From positions 1 to 44,797 of the forward strand of contig CANRGJ010000015.1 in assembly GCA_947630175.1 (NCBI GenBank): a stretch of DNA of 44,797 nt. The letters are read 5' to 3'. Source of the DNA: an uncultured Ruminiclostridium sp. Its GTDB lineage: Bacteria > Bacillota > Clostridia > Oscillospirales > Ruminococcaceae. Positions 23,510-32,140 of the stretch are shown in pieces. The notes beneath the pieces were generated by a model. The model ran no database searches. It saw nothing but the letters and a program-made list of their open reading frames with translations, and had not been told where the DNA came from. The first letter of the stretch is position 1, and every line of letters begins with the position of its first letter. Both the position numbers and the translations under genes were made by a program.

Positions 23510-23537
23510 GCGCCTGTCGTTGTAAGCTGACAGGCGC
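23510..23537. terminator. Bidirectional terminator
   Basis: Stem GCGCCTGTC/GACAGGCGC with a 10-base loop, between two convergent genes; A-rich sequence lies upstream on the plus strand, giving a T-run for the minus-strand transcript. Confidence 0.65.
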
Positions 23538-23567
23538 AGTATATAGGAAAAACAAATCGGAATCGCA

Positions 23568-25190
23568 TTATTCGGCAGTGAAAAGGTACGCTGTACCGTT
23601 TTCGTCTATTTCATATTCCATATCGGAAATGGCGGGTACGGTAAAGAACGGCAGAGCCTCTTCTTCGGAAATTACGGCAACAGAGCCGTCCTTCAGGGCG
23701 TAGTAAGCAGTTCCGTCCGTGAAGATACCTCCGTCAAGAGGAGCAAATGTCACAATGCCCACAGGGCTTTCCACCAACTGTCCCTCGGGAGTGAGGAAGA
23801 GGTAGCTTTCTTCTCCGCTTCCCGCCGTTACGGTCAGCATTGCGGAGTTGAAGGAGGGACTTACCGTCCAGCGCACAGCGCCGTCAAGAACGGTCAGATC
23901 TGCGGTTGAGCCGTCGGCGGTATTCACTGAGAATATCCTTGCAGTCTCGCCCTCGCTGTCGGTAACGGCATTGTAGATAACGCCGTTTATGAAGGCTATG
24001 GGGGAAACGGGAGTGGTATATTCTCCCGTAAGCGTTATTGAAAGAGCGTCTGCGCCCCGCTTTACAAGGTAAATGCGGGTCTTTTCCAGAGTGACCGTTC
24101 TGATGATAAGGTCGTTTTCTGTTCCGACGCCGATGAATGCTATCTCTGCGCCGTCAGCGGTAATGCCGCTTATATCAAGCTCGGTGAGCGTTCCCGCTGC
24201 TCCGTCCGCACAGTACAGCCTGTTGCGGCGGTTTCCGTCGCAGGCGGTGACGTACAGCCCTGAGCCGTACGCGATTATCTTTGCGTTGGAGGCATAGAAC
24301 GTGGTTTCGTTTATCAGAGCGCCGTTTTCAAGACGGAACAGCCGTATGCTGTCGTCTGTTGTTACCACAATGCGGTCGCCGCTTATGACGTTCACCGTCT
24401 TTACTCCGCTGACGGGAATAAGGATATTTCCGTTTTCTTCGGGAGTTGAAGCGGAGACCTCAGTGGTAACGGAGGGCGTTGTGTTTTCCGTTTCTGAAGC
24501 GGTCGTCTCCTGAGAGGAGGACTGGGAGGAAGACGTGCCTGAGGGGAAGGTGTATATATTGTCCGTCACAGGGTCGTTTTGTGAGGTGACGGTCATTGAG
24601 TTTTCAAAAGGAATAAAGCTGTCGTCGGTAGTTCCGCCTTCCGCAAGCTCCAGCAATATGACTGCTCTGTGGAAACGAATGTCCCTGCAAAGGGAAACGG
24701 GAGAGGATATCTTTGCACCCGTGTATATCCTGTCGTTTAACGGCGCGGCATAGGGCGCAGTCTTTGTCCCGTCCTGGGAATACAGCAGGCGCAGATTTAT
24801 GTCGCCGTACTGGTCAACGGCGGAGAAAAGCAGCATTATCTCATTCTTGGACATTGCGCTTTCAAAGGAAACATACATATCCATACGCTCGTCCTTGATG
24901 TGAGCGACAGCGTTTATGCCGCTTTCAGCCGCCTGAACACGCTGGGCGGCGGCTTCGGGACTGAGCGTTCCCGTATATGTGAGATCCATTCCCGGGTCGT
25001 GGTTTCCCAACAGGTTGAAGGAAGCCACCGTGACAGCCACTGCCGCCGCAGCGGCGGTACAGCCTGCGGCAATGCGTATTACCGCAGTATTTCTGCGTCT
25101 GAGCCTGCGGCGCTTTGCGTTGTATTTGATTTTTTCAGTATCCACAGTGTAGGTGGACATAAGCTCTTTGTAGAAATCGTATTTGTTCAC
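23568..25190 (-). CDS. Membrane anti-sigma factor with extracellular propeller-like sensor domain
   Basis: This 540-residue protein starts with GTG, 8 bp after GGAAGGAGGG and 15 bp after the sigma gene stop. Residues 1-33 are cytoplasmic and basic (KYNAKRRRLRRRN); residues 34-58 are the only membrane span. Residues 65-185 form one extracellular domain with a CASP-like AAAQRVQAAESG start. Residues 215-245 are a Ser/Thr/Glu linker. Residues 248-540 show repeated strands of the form GDRIVVTTDDSIRLFRLENG, typical of beta-propellers. The pairing with an ECF sigma gene and the topology support an anti-sigma role, with the outer domain as sensor; the short cytoplasmic part lacks a recognisable zinc anti-sigma motif. 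Ligand unknown. Confidence 0.65.
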   Translation of the reverse strand: MNKYDFYKELMSTYTVDTEKIKYNAKRRRLRRRNTAVIRIAAGCTAAAAAVAVTVASFNLLGNHDPGMDLTYTGTLSPEAAAQRVQAAESGINAVAHIKDERMDMYVSFESAMSKNEIMLLFSAVDQYGDINLRLLYSQDGTKTAPYAAPLNDRIYTGAKISSPVSLCRDIRFHRAVILLELAEGGTTDDSFIPFENSMTVTSQNDPVTDNIYTFPSGTSSSQSSSQETTASETENTTPSVTTEVSASTPEENGNILIPVSGVKTVNVISGDRIVVTTDDSIRLFRLENGALINETTFYASNAKIIAYGSGLYVTACDGNRRNRLYCADGAAGTLTELDISGITADGAEIAFIGVGTENDLIIRTVTLEKTRIYLVKRGADALSITLTGEYTTPVSPIAFINGVIYNAVTDSEGETARIFSVNTADGSTADLTVLDGAVRWTVSPSFNSAMLTVTAGSGEESYLFLTPEGQLVESPVGIVTFAPLDGGIFTDGTAYYALKDGSVAVISEEEALPFFTVPAISDMEYEIDENGTAYLFTAE

Positions 25191-25205
25191 GCTGTTCCCT
25201 CCTTC

Positions 25206-25757
25206 CTATAATCCGAATTTTTTCTTCTGGCGTTCAATGGTGCGGTACAGCTTGTTCTTCACGGCGGAAAGGGTCATTCCCATTTCCCTTGCTATATCGC
25301 TCAGCTTCATATCGCAGACGAAGTAAAGATAGAATATCTTTCCCACCGTTTCGTCCGTCCCCGCAATATCCTCAAATATCTGGCGGGCGAGAAGCTCGTC
25401 GCACAAAACGTCCTCAAGATTTTTCTGGTGACGTGACATTTCGTTTTCCACCATCACCATCTGCTCGTCGGAATATTCCGAAAAGCTTTCGGAAACGCTC
25501 TGTTTTTTCAGCGAGCCGAAATAATTCTTGCACTCGAATTTTGCTATGCTTATAAGAAACGCCTCGGGATTTTCTATATCGTCGTATCCTTTTTTGGAAA
25601 TACGCTGGAAAAAGCGGGCGTAAATGTTCTGTAAAACGTCCTCAGCGTCAAGTATGCTTCCGCATTTGCTGATGACAAAGCGGGTAATTGAGCTTATGGT
25701 CTCGTCGTATACCCGATTGAAATAACTTTCGGTGGAGCTGTCTGCGGACGGACGCAA
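25206..25757 (-). CDS. ECF-type RNA polymerase sigma factor
   Basis: The frame opens at GTG 25766, but GAGGTGA sits directly on that codon; it is spaced correctly for the TTG three codons later (25757), which I take as start, giving 183 residues. Region 2 spans about residues 12-85 (ITRFVISKCGSILDAEDVLQNIYARFF, with DAEDVLQ in place of the common DAEDLVQ). Region 4 spans about 125-180, with FYLYFVCDMKLSDIAREMGMTLSAVKNKLYR as helix-turn-helix. It lacks regions 1 and 3, as ECF factors do. It is co-transcribed with the anti-sigma gene. A TGAAAC-type element upstream suggests autoregulation. Confidence 0.85.
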   Translation of the reverse strand: MRPSADSSTESYFNRVYDETISSITRFVISKCGSILDAEDVLQNIYARFFQRISKKGYDDIENPEAFLISIAKFECKNYFGSLKKQSVSESFSEYSDEQMVMVENEMSRHQKNLEDVLCDELLARQIFEDIAGTDETVGKIFYLYFVCDMKLSDIAREMGMTLSAVKNKLYRTIERQKKKFGL

Positions 25758-25792
25758 TGATGTCACCTCGCTTTCCGCCTTACACTATGTAG

Positions 25793-25818
25793 TAATCGTT
25801 TTTTGACAAAAAGTTTCA
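25793..25818 (-). promoter_or_regulatory. Candidate ECF-type promoter of the sigma/anti-sigma operon
   Basis: On the minus strand TGAAACTTTT (25818-25809) resembles the -35 box of sigma-W type promoters; CGATTA (25798-25793) follows after 14 bp, slightly short of the usual 16. It fits autoregulation by the encoded sigma factor. Confidence 0.4.
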
Positions 25819-25882
25819 ACAAAATTATTACTCCGACAGGTTACAAATTGAATAAGTTTCACATAAATGACAAGAATACAAT

Positions 25883-26047
25883 CGACAGTTGACAGTTGAC
25901 AATTGACAGTTGACAGTTAAGGTATCGCCTACGGCGATTGATTTAGGATTGCCGCCTGCAAATTTGTACCTGTCATTTCAAATCCGTCCGCGCAGCGGAC
26001 ACCACAATTGTCAACTGTCAACTGTCAACTGTACACTATACACTGTA
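25883..26047. repeat. Heptad-ended hairpin element, type A, in front of spoIIR
   Basis: Left end with five TTGACAG-type heptads, right end with five complementary ones. Inner hairpins ATCGCC-tac-GGCGAT and GTCCGCGCAGCGGAC; GATTT/AAATC inner pair. The right end is only 12 bp from the spoIIR start, so the spoIIR mRNA leader includes it if transcribed from upstream. Confidence 0.88.
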
Positions 26048-26059
26048 TCCGGGGGTAAT

Positions 26060-26710
26060 ATGAAATTACTTACAAAAGAAAAAATACTTACGATCTCAAT
26101 GCTTTTAGGTGCGGCTGCGGCGATACTTTTCGGCGGGTTCGGGGAATTTGCCCGTCAGTGTGAGGAAATGCCGCAAAAGCTGTTTCGCCTGCACATTCCC
26201 GCCAACTCCGACAGCGTTGAGGACCAAAAGCTGAAATACGACCTGCGGGACTATATCCTTGACTATATGCAGGACGTTTTCGCGGGCTGTTCCACCGCAG
26301 AGGAGGCAAAGGAAGCGGCAAAGGCAAATCTTCCCCAAATAACGCAGAAAGCGCAGGAATTTGTAAATTCTCAGGGGGTAGATGAAACAGTCTCTGTTTC
26401 GGTGGAAAATATGTATTTCACCACCCGCCGATACGGGAGCTACGTCGTTCCAGCAGGGAACTATGACGCTCTTCGCATAGTTATCGGCGAGGGGCAGGGT
26501 AGAAACTGGTGGTGCGTGATGTTCCCGCCGCTGTGCCTCGGTGCGGTGGAGGAAGACGTGGAGCTTGAGCAGGATATGTTTTTGTGCAAAGCCGCCCTGC
26601 GCAAGACTGAAAGCGGCAGACTCAGCTTTGCCGCATCAAGACGCATTGAAAGCGACCAGCCTGTTCAGATACGGTTCAAGCTGTTCCAGTGGCTTGAGGA
26701 GTGCTTTTGA
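26060..26710 (+). CDS. spoIIR: Stage II sporulation protein R
   Basis: I chose ATG 26060 behind GGGGG; 50 upstream codons in the same frame only translate the repeat element. The 216-residue protein has a signal or anchor segment (residues 8-27), then the SpoIIR core: RLHIPANSDSVEDQKLKYDLRD at about 43-64 and NWWCVMFPPLC near residue 155. SpoIIR is made in the forespore under sigma-F and is secreted to trigger SpoIIGA-dependent processing of pro-sigma-E in the mother cell. Its presence indicates a spore-forming lineage, though not that this strain sporulates. No standard sigma-F promoter could be placed because the heptad element occupies the upstream region. Confidence 0.92.
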   Translation: MKLLTKEKILTISMLLGAAAAILFGGFGEFARQCEEMPQKLFRLHIPANSDSVEDQKLKYDLRDYILDYMQDVFAGCSTAEEAKEAAKANLPQITQKAQEFVNSQGVDETVSVSVENMYFTTRRYGSYVVPAGNYDALRIVIGEGQGRNWWCVMFPPLCLGAVEEDVELEQDMFLCKAALRKTESGRLSFAASRRIESDQPVQIRFKLFQWLEECF

Positions 26711-26711
26711 T

Positions 26712-27821
26712 TTAATCGTAAATGTACAGCCTGCACTTCAGCATACCGTTGTACAGCTTGCGCTCTTTTTTCGGCTTTTCTCCGAAAAGGGCGGGGAAGT
26801 CCTCGTTTGAGGTTATCACGTAAAGCCTGTTGTCGCCGAGGGGGAGCATACGCTCTCCCATAGTCCTGTATATGTCCTCCGCCTGCTCCTCTGTGAGCAG
26901 GCGTTTTGCGTAAGGCGGGTTGGTTATCACCTTGCAGGGAATGATGGGAAAGTGAAAATCCGCTATATCCCTTTGCTGTACCTTTATATATTTATCCACC
27001 CCCGCTTTGCGGGCGTTTTCCATTGTCAGCCTGACGGCGGCGGGGTCCTTGTCAAAGCCGTAAAGGGTGATGTCCTCCTGCTTTATCTGTTCCTTTGCGG
27101 CAAGGCGTTCTTTTTCCCAGATATTTTTGTCAAAGCAACCCCACTTTTCTGCGGCAAAGCTCCTGTTCATATTGGGAGCGATGTTCAGCATTTTCAGCGC
27201 AGATTCTATCAAAATCGTTCCACTGCCGCAGAACGGGTCGCAGATATTGTCAAAGCTCCTGACGTGAGCAAGATCTATCATTCCCGCCGCAAGTGTTTCC
27301 CTTATGGGAGCCTCAAGAGAGGCGGCACGGTAGCCACGCTTGTGCAGTCTGTCGCCGCTGGTGTCCAGCGTGAGCAGGCAGGAATCCTTCTGCAAAAGGA
27401 AATGTACGGGAAAGACCTGTCCCGTTTCGGCGGGGCGCTGTACCTTATAGGCTTTCCCCATTCTTATGGCGAGAGCCTTTTTTATCGTACGCTGAACGGC
27501 GGGGATACTGGTGAGCCTTGAGTTCACCGAATGTCCTCCCACAACGGGAAAGGCGTCGTCCCGTCCCGCAAACTGCTCGATAGGCGACGCCAATGCTCCT
27601 TCAAAAAGCGTATCAAAGTCGGGTGAGGAAAACTCACCCAGAACAATACCCACTCTTTCGGCGCAGGAGGAGGTCAGGTTCACCCTTGCCATTGTTTCCT
27701 CACTGCCGTCGAAAAAGACCTTTCCGTCCCTGACGGCGAGGTTCTCGCCGCCCGCCCGCCTTATCTCAAAGGCGAGCGTTTTTTCCAGCCCGAAAAGACA
27801 CGGGCAGACAAGTCTCAGCAT
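26712..27821 (-). CDS. THUMP-domain RNA N2-guanine methyltransferase (YpsC/RlmL-like)
   Basis: I chose the second in-frame ATG (27821), which has GGGGGA upstream and the usual family start MLRLVCPCLFGLEKTLAFEI; the longer frame overlaps the PBP gene. The 369-residue protein has an N-terminal ferredoxin-like/THUMP region (1-150), HKRGYR at 160-165, SAM-binding motif DPFCGSG at 195-201 and catalytic NPPY at 301-304. It would methylate guanine N2 in 23S rRNA, as RlmL/RlmK homologues do; the exact site is not known for this group. Its 3' end is convergent with spoIIR and only 1 bp apart. It lies 14 bp after the PBP gene, likely co-transcribed. Confidence 0.85.
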   Translation of the reverse strand: MLRLVCPCLFGLEKTLAFEIRRAGGENLAVRDGKVFFDGSEETMARVNLTSSCAERVGIVLGEFSSPDFDTLFEGALASPIEQFAGRDDAFPVVGGHSVNSRLTSIPAVQRTIKKALAIRMGKAYKVQRPAETGQVFPVHFLLQKDSCLLTLDTSGDRLHKRGYRAASLEAPIRETLAAGMIDLAHVRSFDNICDPFCGSGTILIESALKMLNIAPNMNRSFAAEKWGCFDKNIWEKERLAAKEQIKQEDITLYGFDKDPAAVRLTMENARKAGVDKYIKVQQRDIADFHFPIIPCKVITNPPYAKRLLTEEQAEDIYRTMGERMLPLGDNRLYVITSNEDFPALFGEKPKKERKLYNGMLKCRLYIYD

Positions 27822-27835
27822 AAATTCCCCCAAAA

Positions 27836-30268
27836 TCAACCGTAGAACGGTATTTCCTTGTCCCCGTGAGTGGACCAGTAAAGACCGTCGTGATTCGAGT
27901 CGCACGCCTGGGGCATACAGCTCTTGCGGTAGTAGCCTATCTCCGTGGAGGGACAGTCGTCGGTGGCTATCAGTCCCGAATTGGTGCAGTAAGGCATTTC
28001 CACTACCCCTGCGTCGGGAGTGAATTTCTGAGGCGGCTCGTCCTCAACTATGGGCTTCATCACCCTGCTCCAGGCTAATGCGATAATGTCCCAGCCTGCG
28101 CCGCCCTGAGGTATCTCCTTGTGGTTATCTCTTGCGATACGGTAGCAGGCCACGTATCTTGGCGTAAGTCCCACGAAGGAATAGGTGGACAGGTCATTTG
28201 CAGTACCCGTCTTTCCTATTACCTCAATGTCCCCTAAATCTGCATAGCGGCCCGAACCGCCCGTATCGTCCGCAACTACCTTTCTCATCATACGGTTGAC
28301 TATCCATGCGGTGTCGGAGGAAATGACCCTTTCACCCACAAGATTTTGCGCCAGCACTATCCTGCCGTCGCTGTCCACCACCTTGGAGTACAGGTACGGC
28401 TCGTAGTAAAGCCCTCCGTTGCCCATCATAGAATATGCGGCGGCAAGCGACATCAGCGTAACGCCGTGGGTTATGGTACCCTGTCCCAAAGGAGAATAGG
28501 CAAGGTCGCTTACAGGGTCAAGGTCAAAGTGGAGCTTTTGTGAAAGCTGGTCGTAAGCCGCCTGAAGTCCCACCTTGCTCAGGACGTAAACGGCGATGGT
28601 GTTCTTTGATTTCTGCACGGCGTACCATGCGGGCCAGTAAAGTCCTGTACCGAAGGTGTCGTCCTGGAAGTTGTGAGGCCAGCGATAGGTGTTGTCCGTG
28701 GGGTCGTAGCCGGGCTGTCCCGTAACGTCGATACCCATTGCGTCGGCGGGTACCTTGCCCGAAATATCCTTTAGCTCGGTGGAATAGGTGATAATGTTTT
28801 TCTCTATCGCAAGGGAATATACCGCCAGCGGCTTTACGGTAGAGCCTATCATCTGAGGGTCCTGAGTCGCGCGGTTAAAGCAGCTGTTGCCCTCCTTCTC
28901 TCCTATTCCTCCCGCAAGGGCAAGGACGCTGCCGTTGTAGTTCATTATAACGAATGCGCCTTGTATAAGGTTTTTGGGGTCAGTCTCGTTCTCGTTGTAA
29001 TACTGGAGGAAGTTGTACGGGTTGCGGAAAGCCTCCTCCACCTGATTCTGCATTTCAATATCCATATTCAGGTAAGCGGTGTAGCCGCCCTGATAAAACA
29101 GCGTTCTCGCCTCGTCGTACTCTATTCCCCGAAGCTCCGCCATATCGCCGATTATCTGTTCGATAGCGGCGTCCACGTACCAGTTTTGGGTCACCTCGTA
29201 GTCGCCGTTCCATTTGTAGGGAGTGTAGGCTTTTTCCTCCTCGCCCAGCTCCTCCCAGGAGACGTTCTCGTAATACAGGTCGTCGTCTGCATTTTCGTCC
29301 TGTATGCCGTAGTATTCGTTGTAACGCTCGTCAATATAGCCGTAGGCGTCGCCGTAAACGGGGCGGGCAAAATGAACCTGCTCCTTTACTGCGTCCTCAT
29401 ATTCCTGAGTGGTGATAAAGCCCTGGGCGTACATTGCGTCCAGCACGTTTATCTGCTGTTCCTTGCTCTTTTGAAGGTCGGCGTACGGGTTGATAGCGGA
29501 GGGGGATTTTACTATCCCCGCTAAAATTGCGCTTTCGGCAATAGTAAGGTCGGACGGCTTTTTCCCGAAATACTGCATAGACGCGGAGTATATCCCGTAA
29601 GAAGTTCCGCCGAAGCCGATTCGGTTGAGGTAGCTTTCCATAATGTCGGACTTGGTGTACTTGTCCTCCAGAGTCAGGGCTCTGAATATCTCTCTCAGCT
29701 TTCTTCCTATGGTTATATCCTTGTCCTTGGTTATGTCTCTCACCAGCTGCATAGTGATGGTGGAGCCGCCGTCGGTGCCGCCCTCGGCGAACATTCCGTA
29801 GGTGACCGCAACGATACGCTTCCAGTCAACGCCGTCGTGCTCGTAAAATCTTGCGTCCTCACGGGCGATGAAGGCGTTTATGGTGTAGGGCTGAAGCTCC
29901 TCTATGTCAATAAGCACGCGGTTGCTGTCGGAGCTTAACTGTTTTATCATCTGCTCGTTGCCGTCGGCGTCGTAGGCGTAAATGAAGGAGGAGGTGTTAA
30001 GCTCTGCGTCCTCAAGGTCTATCTCAAAATCCTCGTCCGCAAAGCGGGAAACGTACATTGCAAGTCCCACCACAACGACGCAGAACGCCACTACCACTAT
30101 CAGCATCATAATGGAAATGGTAGCGCCGATAACGCCCAGACTCTTTCCTATCATCTGAGGAACGGTGAGCCTTTCAGGCTCAAGCAGGGACTGAGGCTTG
30201 CGCCTTGCGTTATGCTGTTTTGCCGAAGTTACATATTTTATTTTTTTATCGTTTTTGTTACTGCTCAT
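27836..30268 (-). CDS. Class A penicillin-binding protein (glycosyltransferase plus transpeptidase)
   Basis: The 810-residue protein polymerises lipid II and cross-links peptides. A cytoplasmic start of 40 residues and a membrane span (about 41-73) lead to the GT51 domain: catalytic ED at 137-138 in REDARFYEHDG, GGSTITMQL at 167-175, and LNRIGFGGTSYG at 214-225. The transpeptidase has S476-T-V-K479, SKN at 554-556 and KTGTA at 686-690, all intact. Between residues 296 and 370 is an insert rich in Asp, Glu and Tyr. The C-terminal tail has two Cys (CTNSGLIATDDCP) and a third and fourth near the end, possibly a disulfide-bonded end. Start with AGGTGA site and a consensus promoter upstream. Confidence 0.93.
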   Translation of the reverse strand: MSSNKNDKKIKYVTSAKQHNARRKPQSLLEPERLTVPQMIGKSLGVIGATISIMMLIVVVAFCVVVVGLAMYVSRFADEDFEIDLEDAELNTSSFIYAYDADGNEQMIKQLSSDSNRVLIDIEELQPYTINAFIAREDARFYEHDGVDWKRIVAVTYGMFAEGGTDGGSTITMQLVRDITKDKDITIGRKLREIFRALTLEDKYTKSDIMESYLNRIGFGGTSYGIYSASMQYFGKKPSDLTIAESAILAGIVKSPSAINPYADLQKSKEQQINVLDAMYAQGFITTQEYEDAVKEQVHFARPVYGDAYGYIDERYNEYYGIQDENADDDLYYENVSWEELGEEEKAYTPYKWNGDYEVTQNWYVDAAIEQIIGDMAELRGIEYDEARTLFYQGGYTAYLNMDIEMQNQVEEAFRNPYNFLQYYNENETDPKNLIQGAFVIMNYNGSVLALAGGIGEKEGNSCFNRATQDPQMIGSTVKPLAVYSLAIEKNIITYSTELKDISGKVPADAMGIDVTGQPGYDPTDNTYRWPHNFQDDTFGTGLYWPAWYAVQKSKNTIAVYVLSKVGLQAAYDQLSQKLHFDLDPVSDLAYSPLGQGTITHGVTLMSLAAAYSMMGNGGLYYEPYLYSKVVDSDGRIVLAQNLVGERVISSDTAWIVNRMMRKVVADDTGGSGRYADLGDIEVIGKTGTANDLSTYSFVGLTPRYVACYRIARDNHKEIPQGGAGWDIIALAWSRVMKPIVEDEPPQKFTPDAGVVEMPYCTNSGLIATDDCPSTEIGYYRKSCMPQACDSNHDGLYWSTHGDKEIPFYG

Positions 30269-30329
30269 ATTTTTTCACCTGAAGTTATTCACAGACCCGA
30301 AAGGGCATAGTTTCATATCATACGCTATT

Positions 30330-30358
30330 ATTATAACACAAAGAAAGGCAAATGTTAA
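30330..30358 (-). promoter_or_regulatory. Promoter of the PBP gene
   Basis: On the minus strand TTAACA, 17 bp, TATAAT. It is divergent to the promoter at 30409. Confidence 0.75.
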
Positions 30359-30408
30359 GCCTTTTTTCAATAATTTCACACAATTTACTCAAAATTGACC
30401 GTTTCAGA

Positions 30409-30437
30409 TTGACAAAATATAAATATAATAGTATAAT
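30409..30437 (+). promoter_or_regulatory. Consensus sigma-A promoter
   Basis: TTGACA, 17 bp, TATAAT: a full match to consensus, 36 bp before the start codon at 30473, with GGAGGAG as ribosome site. Confidence 0.9.
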
Positions 30438-30472
30438 TTGCCTAAAAGAATATTAAATCGGAGGAGATCCTT

Positions 30473-31330
30473 ATGAATTATCAATACGGCGGTCAGCCGC
30501 CTGTAAATGTTTCTGAAATGAACGCAAAGAAAAAAGCCGCTTTTGAAGCGCTGGCGGACAAAATGGCGGAGTTTTTCGCAACACATAATTTTCTGGCGGC
30601 GATAGCCCGTTACTCCGACCTGATATGCTATATCGTGGTGGGCGTGGGAGCATTGCTCTCCATAGTGGGAATGGGTAATGGCGCCGCTATACCGATAGCG
30701 GCACTGACGTTCGGTGTTATTGCCGTATCCAAAAGGAAACTGCTGCCCTTGTCTATTGCACTTTCATACGTTACGCTGTTTTCGTTTATCGCTCTTATTT
30801 CGTCCTTCGTTCACTTTATGTCGTTGGCTATATCGCACTGGCTGACCGTTTCGGGGGCTATGTCAAATATACTGAGTATTCTTATGCAGCTTGTGGATAT
30901 CGCTGTGCTTTGCGTTGCCACGATACTCAGCTGGATATATTTTGCGGCGGCTCGGCCTCCTAAAGCAAATTATGTGAATAACGCACAGCAGCCTGTTCAG
31001 CCTGTACAGCAAAACGTTCAGCAGGCTGTGCCTGCACCTGCACCTGCCCCTGCACAACAGCCTGCGCCTGCACCTGTACAGCAACCTGCACCTGCACCTG
31101 TACAACAACCTGCTCCTGCACCTGCACAACAGCCTGTTCCTGCACCTGCACAACAGCCTGCACCAACACCTGCCCCTGCCCCCACCCCTCAACCTGCACC
31201 TACCCCCGCACCCACTCCTGCCCCCACTCCTCAGCCCACACCTGTGGCGGAGAAAGTCTGCGCTAACTGCGGCACGGTGAACAAGCCCGACTCTCTGTTC
31301 TGCAAAGGCTGTGGAAATAAGCTGTCGTAA
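30473..31330 (+). CDS. Membrane protein with Pro-Ala-Gln repeat and C-terminal zinc ribbon
   Basis: This 285-residue protein has four membrane segments between about residues 40 and 162, then a low-complexity linker (about 175-262) made of PAPAPVQQ, PAPAPAQQ and later PTPAP units, and a zinc ribbon at the end, CANCG..NKPDSLFCKGCG, with four Cys. A zinc ribbon on a flexible arm is often found on Firmicutes membrane proteins of unknown function; it may bind partner proteins at the inner face of the membrane. The hexa/octa-codon repeat should vary in length between strains. Driven by its own strong promoter; the next gene follows after 35 bp and is probably co-transcribed. Confidence 0.75.
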   Translation: MNYQYGGQPPVNVSEMNAKKKAAFEALADKMAEFFATHNFLAAIARYSDLICYIVVGVGALLSIVGMGNGAAIPIAALTFGVIAVSKRKLLPLSIALSYVTLFSFIALISSFVHFMSLAISHWLTVSGAMSNILSILMQLVDIAVLCVATILSWIYFAAARPPKANYVNNAQQPVQPVQQNVQQAVPAPAPAPAQQPAPAPVQQPAPAPVQQPAPAPAQQPVPAPAQQPAPTPAPAPTPQPAPTPAPTPAPTPQPTPVAEKVCANCGTVNKPDSLFCKGCGNKLS

Positions 31331-31365
31331 TCGCTGAGGTATGAACTGTCGGGAAAGGAGCGTTA

Positions 31366-31818
31366 ATGGACTTCTGGAGTATTCTTGCTTATATAGGCAT
31401 AGGAATAGGCGGGGCGACGGTATTGTTTTTTATCTCTCTTACTTTAGGAATGTCGAAACAAAGAGTGATATCGGGACGGTATGCATATATTGAAAAAAAC
31501 GTATCATACGCAGGCTCAAAGTGGATAGCCGCATTTATCTGCGGCGGAATGGTATTCTGGCTTACGTACGGGAAATATGGATTTTCTGTGTTTAAGTCGA
31601 TAGGCATAGGCGTTATAGCTGTTTTTGCCGTTGTTCTGGCCGCGTTCATTATAAGTAAAATATTCCTGTGTATAATTTCCATAGGCAAGCATACTGAAAA
31701 TAAGGAAGAAGAAAAGGCAAAGGATAAAGAGCTTATGGACGGGATCGCTTTGTTCCTGATATGTATTGCCGTCGGAGTTTTACTGGCAATAAACGTCGCA
31801 GGTCTGGGAATAATTTAA
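31366..31818 (+). CDS. Small polytopic membrane protein
   Basis: This 150-residue protein, with AAAGGAG upstream, has four hydrophobic segments (about residues 4-26, 47-63, 71-98, 127-148) and a charged loop KHTENKEEEKAKDKELMDG between the third and fourth. No family recognised. It lies 35 bp after the zinc-ribbon membrane protein and before a bidirectional terminator, so both form a two-gene unit. Confidence 0.65.
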   Translation: MDFWSILAYIGIGIGGATVLFFISLTLGMSKQRVISGRYAYIEKNVSYAGSKWIAAFICGGMVFWLTYGKYGFSVFKSIGIGVIAVFAVVLAAFIISKIFLCIISIGKHTENKEEEKAKDKELMDGIALFLICIAVGVLLAINVAGLGII

Positions 31819-31825
31819 CAAGAAA

Positions 31826-31849
31826 ATCCCTTCGGCTGACCGAAGGGAT
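31826..31849. terminator. Bidirectional terminator
   Basis: Perfect stem ATCCCTTCGG-ctga-CCGAAGGGAT, followed by CTTTTATTT on the plus strand and by TTTTCTTG on the minus strand. It separates convergent genes. Confidence 0.85.
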
Positions 31850-31852
31850 CTT

Positions 31853-32140
31853 TTATTTCACCACGAATATCATTACCGCCGCCAACGCAAGGTGCAGTAA
31901 TATTATTATGGGAAAGCCGATGGAAAACTTCGGCTTTTTTGTTTTGTGGCGGATAAGCTGCATTGTGATATACATAGGTATCGCTCCGCCCAGCACGCCG
32001 AACATCACCAGCACCGCCTCAGGCACTCGGTGTCTGGGGAGCTTTTTGGCGGCGAGCTTGTCGTAAATTGTCAAAATAACGCCGATAATGCCGAAAACCG
32101 CAAGGCACAACAGCAAAGCGGCAAGAATCTTTTCCCTCAT
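31853..32140 (-). CDS. DUF1294 membrane protein
   Basis: I chose the ATG at 32140, which overlaps the upstream gene's stop (TGATG) and gives the usual length of 95 residues. The family signature is clear: YDKLAAKKLPRHRVPE, GGAIPMYITM and RHKTKKPKF, between three or four membrane segments. Function of the family is unknown; the basic RHKT motif faces the cytoplasm. It is coupled to the kinase-like gene. Confidence 0.85.
   Translation of the reverse strand: MREKILAALLLCLAVFGIIGVILTIYDKLAAKKLPRHRVPEAVLVMFGVLGGAIPMYITMQLIRHKTKKPKFSIGFPIIILLHLALAAVMIFVVK

Noticed and set aside
30863-31199. Arg/Cys- or Val/Gln-rich minus-strand proteins
   Set aside because: They are antisense to the Pro-Ala-Gln repeat of the membrane protein gene.
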